Assembly: GCA_002633005.1 (NCBI GenBank)
Contig: NMRA01000080.1
Span: 215,291-279,290, forward strand
Direction: 5' to 3'
DNA length: 64,000 bases
Origin: Phoronis australis
Lineage: Eukaryota; Phoronida; Phoronidae
The notes beneath the pieces are model-generated. The model searched no databases. It worked only from the letters and a program-made list of their open reading frames with translations, and was not told where the DNA came from. The first letter of the stretch is position 1; each line of letters opens with the position of its first letter. Both the position numbers and the translations under genes were made by a program. Positions 1 to 10,500 of this stretch are shown piece by piece.

Positions 1-934
1 ATATCTTATACGAATTTATCAATCTTTGTGAGATAGAGGATCCTTTGTACCAACCTTTGTGGTATAACCCCAAAATTTGTATAGACAGTAATCCAATTTT
101 TGGAACGAGTGGTTTCAAAAGGGTATACGGTACGTATACGATTTAATTGACCCTGATAAGGGATATATTTATGATTATCATACTTTTTGTAAACGTTTTC
201 AATTTTGTCCTTGTATTACTCATTTTTATGGAATTCGAAGTTCAATACTTCGTTCTTGGAATCATCTAAGAGACAAGAGTACTATAGTCACTCCACTTTT
301 TCCAGAACATATTTTTCGAATCTCCTCTGAAAATAAAGGAACTGGGAAAATCTGTGAAGTATTTATTTCTAAATTATATGTAAAACCTGTCGCAAAATTG
401 AAGTGGGAGAGAGAAATTAACTTATGTGATGAAACTCAATCTTGGAAAAAAATTCATTCTGTAATTTATCATTGTACTTCTCATGTCAGACTCAGAAGGT
501 TTCAATTCCGTATCAACCACAGAATTATTGTTACAAATTCTTATTTAAAGAAAATAGGTGTTAGTGAATCGTCTTTATGTTCTTTCTGTGAGCAATATGA
601 AGAAACAATTCTACATTTGTATTGGGAATGTTCACTTGTTCAGAAGTTTTGGGGATGTTTAAGAACATGGATGATAAATCAGTGCAATTTCCCTCTGCAG
701 TTAAATATGTCTTCCGTCTTGTTTGGAGATCCAGCCTGTAGATTAGAAGCTGTAAATTTAATTCTTTGCTTAGCGAAATTCCATTTATATAGACAAATAT
801 TACAAAAGACTAAGCCCAATTTTCAGTCATTTTTACGTGAGGAATGTGATTACTACAACCTGGAAAAAATTATTTACAATGATAAATTGGATCTTGAGAG
901 ATTCCAGGCAAGGTGGTCTTTTTTGCCTAACTAG
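1..934 (+). mobile_element. 3' end of a non-LTR (LINE) retrotransposon, frameshifted
   Basis: The open frame 398-934 (178 codons) ends in a cysteine/histidine cluster (CSFCEQYEETILHLYWEC) typical of the zinc-binding region at the C terminus of LINE reverse transcriptases. The reading continues upstream to about base 1 but changes frame once near 110-125. Upstream pieces such as PLWYNPKI and the YDLIDPDKGYIY region match the pattern I associate with Tx1/L1-like LINEs. The 5' part of the element lies outside the window. The tail after the stop at 932-934 is AT-rich. The frameshift makes this an inactive copy. Clade assignment is from memory of the family pattern only. Confidence 0.8.
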
Positions 935-2466
935 CTTTTATAGGGTCCGATAATGTTCGTAATTTGTTCGATGTACACTAAACTAGATGTCATATCGTCG
1001 CACAACTATGTACTGGTTGGTTGAGTTAATAAATATCATAATATAATGATAAGACCCATCAATCACAAGGCGAATAAATCATCCCAGGAAAGATGGAACA
1101 TTTATTATTAAACCAATCCGGAACACTGAATTGCCGAAGCACAGATAGACAGTGACTAAAAGCCATGACCACACAATACACAACAAACGGTTTATGATAA
1201 GATACAGTAAAGCAATTTAGATCACACGCTTGAGATAAACCAATGACTATACCAACGGGCGGTAACGTTTTGTGTATAATTAAACAACAATCCACTGGCT
1301 TAAGCATAACTATAATAGAATTGCAGCAATTGACTACCAACATAAACCACTTCAAGCGAAACAACTGGCTTTCTTGAACTAAATAACCGATTTTTAACAT
1401 AGCAAAATGTGGCCGAGACGGCAAAAAATAGGTCTACGAAAACAGTTTGGTACAGCATCCTGCAACGCAGTTGTTCATCGCTAGTTCATAAACGTATCTA
1501 CCATGAAGAGCAGTCGATATCACAAACAGAAAAAATAAGTCAAATTAATTAAATTAAGTCAGCTTGGCTGAAGTCCGTAAGACGGAGACGGACGCAACGT
1601 CGCCAACCCAGTAGTGATTAGATTCCAGTATTTTTTTCTGTATTTTTATACCTCAACTGGATGTCTCATCGATATCCTTAATGGAAATTGAACAGCTTCG
1701 TTTTAGAAGCAATGCGTAGTTATGTTCACATTTTGAGTCCACAGAGAGACCCGCATACAGCATTCAATCTCAGAGGGTCTTGGGGACTCGGGTATTTATT
1801 TGGGGGTACCACTAGTCTGCTCACCCTAACCCGTCTTAAGATGTGTGAAAAAGTTGAACATATTCAACGCTCTGTTGGTCACTTACTAAAAATCCTATGC
1901 AGCGTCATCTTTAAAAAGTATTGTTGAACTGGTTCATGTTTCAGGGTGGATCTCTCAGTTTCCGTTATTTTAACACTACGAGTTCAGCGCCCTTACATTA
2001 TAAAACCAAGGACCACTGACGTCATTATTCTTGAAGGAAAGATCGACTGTGGGTTTAACTCGATTTATTACAGAATGACGTTTGCGATTTCGCGGGCTTG
2101 TGGAACATTGAACTTGAGATGCCATAAGCAAGTTTGTGCAGATAAGAGAAAAGCTACTTACAATAACTTACAGACACAGCACGTTTCAGTTCAAGTTATT
2201 TACAACATCTGCGACTGACCTTTAGCACAAATGTAATGTGTACCATAGTTACAAAAGAACGCTGAGCAATTTTCCTTGACGGCAGTGACGTAAAAACCGA
2301 ATTCTGCAAATTCATACTTAATTTATTTGGTTCACACCATAACCACGCAGTTCTCAATGTGTAGAACTTCTTACCAACACAAAGATGATATTCGCCTCAC
2401 TTTGTAACATACAGAAATAACACACACGCATGTCTACAGTATCTTTCTCTATCATCAAACTATGAT
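935..2466. other. Gene-free interval
   Basis: Short frames here, including a 121-codon minus-strand frame at 1059-1424, show no recognisable domain, no convincing splice context and no protein-like composition. I see no RNA gene. Positions 935-1060 are probably the 3' tail of the LINE. Confidence 0.5.
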
Positions 2467-2613
2467 CAGTGCTGTAGTGGGGCATAGGCGCACGTAGGCG
2501 CAGCCAACCACCTTTTAGCATTTGAACGTAGCGCCTAAGTTGCGTTCAGTGCCGAAGGTGATACAGTGGGCTTTTGGGGCCCACTTACCTCTGAATTTAC
2601 CACTACAGCACTG
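2467..2613. mobile_element. 147-bp MITE with TIRs and a perfect 8-bp target duplication
   Basis: The ends are a perfect 14-bp inverted repeat, CAGTGCTGTAGTGG at 2467-2480 and its complement at 2600-2613. The element is flanked on both sides by ACTATGAT (2459-2466 and 2614-2621). Eight-base duplications and CAGTG-type termini are characteristic of hAT-superfamily elements. It is too short to code, so it is non-autonomous. The intact duplication suggests a fairly recent insertion. Confidence 0.9.
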
Positions 2614-3597
2614 ACTATGATTAGAGCAAAGTAATTTAGACATAGCTCATACGGCAAGCAACAAACAGGGTTTGATTACTAAGTCAAGTTTAAATGAGGA
2701 ATATATTATGAGCTAAAAAGCATCTTTAATTCACAACTAAAAGTGAAATGAAATGACATTTCACAGACGATGCGAGTTCAATTGACTGGGGACCCTCAAC
2801 TCATAGGTCGACAGTCTGTCCATAGAGTGGTAGATGATTATTGTGACCGGAAGGCTGCTTTATTGTGTGTGTACTTATTTGGGCATGATTAAATGTTACT
2901 TAGGTGCCAGTTGTAACTATTTGTTTCCAGAAATTAAAAATCACAACATTACACAATATCACCAAAGCTAACAAGATCAGCGTACACATTTTACATAGAA
3001 TACAACAATATTTCAACTAATGTTTACACATGAAGTGTGCTCCTGAACTGCTAATAATTAAACCAAGTCTGGCATAAATACGGAAAATCTAGTGGTTAAC
3101 TTATAAAAACAATATCTATACATCTAAGAATATACAGTGTGGTGAAAGAGAATTATAATAATAGTTTTTACAATGAAAGTTAACATGCACTGCCTGTTTG
3201 AAGATTCTAGTTTTTCTTACCAACCTCCTTGTACAATATTTTATCATTTGCACAATTCAGCATTAGGGTGCCTCTTGCACATACCGATGTGTCAATGGTT
3301 TGTATCCAACATATCTCAGCCGCAAATTCTGTAACAGTCAAGCTGTACACTCTACAGTTCTGTCCTTGCTGGTAATATTTATATCCAGCACTACTCTTTC
3401 ATGGTGTGTAACAGACTACAAGAACAGGTAAAATAATGTTTACTAGGTACTCCAGTCTGTTACACCCCATAAAAAGAGATCAGTGCTCGAAATAAGGGCT
3501 TTTAACACATTTTACATGGATGTACATTTTATTATATTTCACTCTTCTAATTAAATCTTATCATCAGTAACTATGGCCTAACAATGTAATCAGTTAA

Positions 3598-4210
3598 CAA
3601 GAGCAATGCGGAGCCTTGAAATGCACCCACCACTGCACTACTAAGCTTCTAGGGGTGTTTATCTGTATCATAAATTTATTAAATATCCTGCAAAGGCTTT
3701 GGGAGATACAGCCACATAGCATAACAGGGGGCACTGCGTTCGTTAGATCCGTCTGAATGAAAGTCGCCATTGTCATCTGTTGTCCATTTCATATAAATAC
3801 ACTTGCTAAAGTTAATAAAAATCCTGCAGAGGGTTTAGGAGATCATGCTTAGAGTGGTTTGGTCGACAGAGGGGCGGACACCAAAAAAGTACAAATGGCC
3901 ACTAGGTGGCGCAAAATGCCTCGAATCCATCCGAAAACGAATAAACATCACCTCACTAATAGATGCCTATTTGTCAAATTTTATGAAAATCCGTTGAGGA
4001 CCTCCAAAGATGCAGAGGTCATCGTGAAAAACTAAAATTGCCACTAGGGGACACACCAATAGTCGGATAAGAAAGACATTTGTCATCAGCTTCATAGGAA
4101 CATATCTGCCAAATCTCATGAAGATGTTGTGAGGGGTTTAGGAGATACAACTGCGGACGCTGGATACCAGACAACGGACAGAGATGACAGCAACATGCAC
4201 CCACACATAA
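3598..4210. repeat. Dispersed segmental repeat (family A), copy 1
   Basis: This block contains short phrases that recur elsewhere in the window: a 'gccactag..ggcgcaaaatgcct' phrase, a 'tttatgaaaatc.gttgaggacct' phrase and an 'aggagatacagc' phrase. The same phrases occur at 8160-9365, 12605-12790 and, inverted, at 19820-20050. Within the block the phrases recur in imperfect units of about 200 bp. It lies just downstream of the IAP stop codon. It looks like a SINE or other non-autonomous repeat with internally repeated segments; I cannot name it. Confidence 0.7.
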
Positions 4211-4567
4211 ATAAAAACTAAATACATTAAATCTATTACTATGCTGAGGCCAGTTTCCATACCATTTTTAATATCTTACCCGTAGTTCTTACTATAATGA
4301 TGCCAGTTTCCATACCATATTTTCCAGTCCTGTGGAGACCTTGGGAGGACACAATTCTAGACCAAGTTATCTCTTTGAATCACAGACCTGTGGCTGAGCT
4401 ACGAAGATTTCGGTGAGCGACCCCCAACAACTTGGTCATGAGACTTATGAATTTGACCTCAGAGCCAGCTCTTCCACAGAGCCAGCTCCTCCACAGAGAC
4501 AGTTGGTTTATGTTATGAATGGTATACCAAGTCTTTCAACCAAAGGCTCGTGATATAGACTGTCCTC

Positions 4568-7500
4568 TCATGGTAAAAATGCACGCACTCTTCTAGTGAT
4601 GGCCAGCCTACATATGGGACAGGTGTTCACCTTGCCTGAACAGGAGATACATGTGCACATGTGTCCACAAGGGACAAAGACTATGGCCACTTTTTCATCC
4701 ATACATATCTTACAGATTTGCTGTTCCTTTAATTGCTCAATCTCTTCTTCAAGAGCCCTTGTGCTATCTGCAACATACAAATTTAACGCTACGTGATACG
4801 CTTACTGTAAGCCGAGGACACTGTGAACATCACAATAAAATTACAATGGGGTAAGATTTCTGACAAATATTACTGATATTTTTCATTTTGAAAGGCTAAA
4901 AACATTTAACATTGTATTGGCCCACCAAAATGTTTTGTTACTCCCATTCAAGTTACACTCAATTTCATTACAAAATATAAAGGGACAATTTACAATCATC
5001 GCCATTTTCACCAGAGTATACGGACCATTAACGCTACCTCTCCGCCCTTCACTCAAAAATGAATAAAAAATGTTAATATCTAACAGGCCAGTATTTAAGT
5101 ACTGTATACGTGCAGCAGTGTCGGTGCTTGTGTGCACACTGATGTGGTGAAATTAATCATTTTCAAACAATTCTCTTCGAAGTGACACAGCGAGATGATA
5201 AGAATTGGATTCTATCTGTTCACATTTTTGTGACGTCAAAAAGTACACGAGCACCTTGCATAACTTTCTAAATTGTAGGTTGTAACCAGAGAGGCCATTT
5301 AATTATAGAAAATAATTCTTTAAAACGAGTCTCCGTGCCAACAAATGTGGCCGCTGGCAGACATACTTCTTTGTGGGTGTGCAAATTGTTGGATTTTCAT
5401 CCAAGTTAGTGGCTCATCTATTCTTGACAACACATAGCAAAAATCAACTGGCTCATAGTTTTGCTGAAAACATGAACATGATATTTATTAAAGTTGTTTT
5501 TCATGAGAGATACACAATGCAGGTAACATAGTTCTTTATAATAGATCTTTTGGTTGGGTTTGAAAAAGCACAATCCTGATTGGACAAGAATTTGCCATCC
5601 ATATTGCAAGCAAGCGATAAGATTTTTCAAACATGTTTTAATTCTTAGAAAATTCAATGACTTTAGATGTTCAAAAACAAGGGCTTGACGAATGTTTTGT
5701 GACAAGTATGGAGTTTTCACATCAGCCTACACCGAAAGTTTGGACTTTCACCAGTTTGTGTGACCTCAACCATCTCAAGCATATCCTTTGGGTCCCAATG
5801 TTCATGTTTTTGTTCCATTTCAGAGCCAATCCAGGCTGGAAGTGACCTTCATTCAGCCACTGCAAGTGGACTTCGCTTCAACTTTAGGTTTTGGCAAAGC
5901 CCTGAAGTCAGTGCATATGTTAAAAATCTTGAAGTTCAGAGGCATTTGTAAGTTTGCGCACAGTCAATGTCTTCAGGGAGAGTCAGGGGTGCAGCCCACC
6001 TCCAAAACATGTCACGAAAGCTCTCCCCATGCAAAAAAGAAACGCGCAACCTGAATATCAGCCAAACTCAAAGGCAATTTTTAGAGCAAGTGACCGAAAA
6101 ACAACAGCTCATAGAAACTGGGTCACACAGAAACTGGGTCACATACTCCAGTCACACTAAAATGCATCTGTTGTAAGAATGCACGGGTGTCATAGTTCAG
6201 GTTCCATGTTAAGGGCATTTTTGACTGTGGATAGGCATTTTTAAAGAGTGGCAACAACATGTTTCAACACCGAGGAAAGCAGTTTCACAATAAGCAATAC
6301 TTGCACCTGCTTCTGAGCAAAGGTACTACAATTTTGCATGAGCAATATTTCGGAGTGACTTTCGGGTTCTACCTGCGATTTTACAACTTGAAATCTTGAC
6401 CAAAGCTTTGAAAATGTGGGCCAGGGCAATTTTTTACCTTAGAGCCTTGCTGTTATTCTTTGAATCTGAAGTCGAATTTTTACTATGCATAAATGGTTCT
6501 AAACATGTCATTCAGTTATATTTAAACACAAGTTTTGCAAGTTCAAAAATAGCAAATATGTACATGTAAAGAAAAACAACAAAATTAACCTTTGTGTGCA
6601 ACTTCTGGTGTTCTCTGATCTGATGCTGTTGATGACGATGGAGTGGGTTCCCTGCTTTCAGAAACCTTTACTTGCGCCATGCTTTCATAATCAAATACGG
6701 CCTCCATCAAGTCAGCCGATCCGGTGAAGTCTTTCCCCTTCTTTAAATTGAACTCTATCACTTCTTTAACAAGCGACCACTCATAGCCCATGTCAAGAAC
6801 GACTTTAACAATGTTTGAGTCTTTCTTGGCTGAAGCCAGAGCAGAAAAGTCTTGAGACTGGTTAGCAGCACTGGTAGACGGCTGAGGCTGCTGGAACAAA
6901 CAGTTTAGAAAAGCTGTCAGTCAGCATACTTGCCAACACTGTCAAATGAAAAACCGAAGAATTGCAGTCACTTTGATAATCCCAATGAAAACACAGGACA
7001 CCAGAAAATGAGGCAAGTAAAAATAACGCGCCTTTGCAGGGCACGAAAACGATTCCATACCCGTGTCTCATAATTACAGCTACAATCCCCTGAGCCCCAC
7101 TCCCACTACAGCAAACACCAAACATACGAATTCCAGACACGTGCCCCTCAACATCTTACACATGCTGAGAGGTTCAAACTCCAAGCCCAAACCTCAGAGT
7201 GCGCGTGAGGAATATGTGCCGGGTTGCATGAAACAGTCCCAAGTTAAAACTGGGTTTTATAAGTTCCCTCTAGTAAATCTTCTGTGCATATGTACCTTTG
7301 TTCACGCACAAATATGTTTTTCTATCTCTATTTAAATCTTTACAATGAGCTCCATGTTATTCTCCACTGATAGAATCAGAAAGAGCCTTCGTTTTAAATA
7401 AAGCATGCTGCATTTCACCTGTTTAGCTGGGTAAACAATGTCATGAAAATTAGATTAGACCTTTTTACACCAATAAAATTAGTCTCATACTTATATTTGG

Positions 7501-10500
7501 TACCATGATGGGGGATTCTATTTCAGTCACCAACAAGAGCAATGAAACCTTAAGTGACTCAAGAAAATCGAAAATCTCTTCAATTTGGAATTCAACATTC
7601 ACAATTCGACAAGGACAAAATGCAGCTCTAAATTAAAATAAAATAACCGCTTAGTCTTTAACTTACATGAATAAAGTTGTGAGAATTCTGTACAGAGTTT
7701 ACTCTGGGTGTGTATCGAAGGTAAAAACTGACTAATAAAATAGCATTAGGAGGATTAATTGGTGTTTGCGCAAAAACATAAATGTTGTGAAAAGTAAGCC
7801 TGAGATGAACTGAGCTAAGTCCGTATTAGGGACTGTTTCAAGCAGTCTGTCACTGGTCCCCAGGACTGGAGTTTGGTCACCAGGCATGGCGCACTTTTGG
7901 TACATGTGAGGAGTTTATGGGCAAGGATCACAATGCTGTCAGCTTACCTGTGAAGTTGTCTTGCCCGTGGCTCTGTCAATAAAATGCTGTCCCTTCTGCT
8001 GTAGAACAAACCCACAGGAAGAAGAATGACGACCATGCTCAGTCCAGGGGTCATCTTCAACCAGCCAATCACGAAGACCAATATCACAGTAGAAGCAACG
8101 GACCTGATCTCCCTTACCTAAACATAAAAGAAACAGCAAAATTCTTTAACACCATCAACTTTAACAATGTGGAGCATTGAAATGCGCCCACGAATGCACT
8201 AAAAACGGTGTGCTTCTAGGGCTGATTATATGCATCATAAAAAGCTCTTTACCACATTTCATGAAAATCTGTCAAGGAACCCCAGAAAAACAGAAGAAAA
8301 TGGAAAAAAAATGAAATCACTAGGGAGCACAGCATTCATCACATCCGTCTGAAAGTTGTTGGCTTTCGTTGTCAACTTCATATAAATACACTTTCTAATT
8401 TAAAAATAAAAGATCCTCCAGATGGCAAAGGAGATACAGCTATGGGCACAAAAAAAATGACACTAGGAAGTGCCACAGTAATCAAAGTCGGAAAATCATT
8501 GCCAACTGTCCTCTTCACATTATGAACACATAAGCCGATTTTCACAATCTTCCTAAGAGTTGTTTGGTTGACAGAGGGCGGAAGCCAAAAACAGACTACA
8601 AAACAGCAAAAATGGCCACTAGACGGCGCAAAATACATTGAATTCGTCCGAAAACAGGAAAATGTCATCGCTTTTTTTACACAAAACTATTTACCAAATT
8701 TCACGAAAAATCCATCCAGGAACTTTAGAGAAACAGAAAACAAATTGAAAAAAAAATTAACCTGCCACTAGACGGGCATTGTTCGTCTGAAAGTCATTGT
8801 CCTCCGTTGTCAACTTCATATAAATACATGTGCTAAATTTAATAAATGTCCTGCAGAGTGCACAGGAGATATAGTTATGGGCGAAAAAAAAACACTAGGA
8901 GGCACCACAGTAGTCGAAGTCGTTGCAAACTCATCGTCAACTGTCCTCTTCATAGTATTAACATACATGCCAATTTTCAAAATCATCCTTAGAGTGATTT
9001 GGTTGACAGAGAAGCGGACATCAAAAAACAGACTCGAATATAGTAAACACGGCCAGAAGATGGCGCAAAATGCCTCCAATCCATCAGAAAACAGAAGGAT
9101 TGCATTATCTCATTAATAGATGCCTATGTGCCAAATTTCATGAAAATCGGTTGAGGACCTTTGAAGATGCAGAGGCCTTAAACGTAAAAAACTAAAATTT
9201 CCACTAGGGGATACAGCAGTATTCAGGTCGGTCCGAAACTCATCGCCCTCTGTCGTCAACCCCATGGTAACACACCTGCCCAATTTCAATACGATCCTAC
9301 AAAGGGTTCAGGAGATACAGCCACGGACGCCCTGACAGAGATGTGGGCGCATAAAAATACAGTAGAATCTCACCAATTCAAGACACAATTTGGTTGACAG
9401 CCGATATATTTATTTTAATATCTACCATCACACAGAATTTTGACAACTCCAGGGCACTTGCAACCATGTAAGAAGGCTTTGAAAAATGAGAAGTTCAGGA
9501 CAATTCTGTCAATTAATTTTGTCCGAAATTGGTAAGATTTTGCAGTAAGTACCATTTTATATAACACCTGTCCGGCCTAAAGGCTGGTATAAACCCACTT
9601 TATGTCGAAAGCATTCTCATTTAGACCACTTAGCCAGGTATGCAAGACTTCGTAAGAAATTGTCATGCACCACAAGTGAAACACGTGATCACAGCAGCTT
9701 TGCTCGTAGGATTCTTATGCCTACAGAACACAACCCTGGTCCCCATTCAGAGCTTGAAGCTTAGCTCAACAATCCCAGATCGCCAAAGGAAATCTGAGCT
9801 TGTCAAAAGTTACGTCGCAATAGTCGACCAAAAGAATATGTTGCGCTGCATGGTACTGCAGTTAGCCAATTTTAAAAGAGGCATTAAATTAAATGCTGAT
9901 TCAATCACCTAGAAGCTCAGCAGAAAAAGACAACTTTAATAAAAGGTTCTTGTTTTGCGAAAAATATGCAAAATGAGACAGCGTATAATCATTTGGAACT
10001 ATTTCATACACGTCATCCAAGACACTGAAAAGCACAAGAGCTTAACTACAGTCAATGAAGGTATAACAAAAATTCTTAATAAAGTAGGTCACAGGTCGCT
10101 ACCTCTAAAAATGCCCAGCATCGGCTTTGTCAACTAAAACCAGCATAGCGAATCAGAGCAAAAATAATATGATGATTCCAGTAGAACAGCAACTTGACAA
10201 GGATTCTTTTAGGACTCTTATTATTTAAATTCCAGAGCACCCATGGAAATTTTTTGCTTCATCAGTTTTCCAAACACTACAAACATGGGACACTAACACA
10301 AAAACAATAGGTTCATTAAATAAACGTTTTGTTTTATTTACATTCTATGATGTGGTCCAACTGTCTAATTTTAAAATACTGAATTCTCTTAAGAATAACT
10401 AGATAACACCATAAAGTATACCTTCTCAGCAAATACTTTTGAAAGTGAAAAAGTCCCATGCATCTATGGAACTTCATTTTATGGCTGTCTTTGTAATCGA

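Noticed and set aside
1059-1424. 121-codon minus-strand frame
   Set aside because: Some hydrophobic stretches, but no family resemblance, no splice context and no neighbouring exons in phase.
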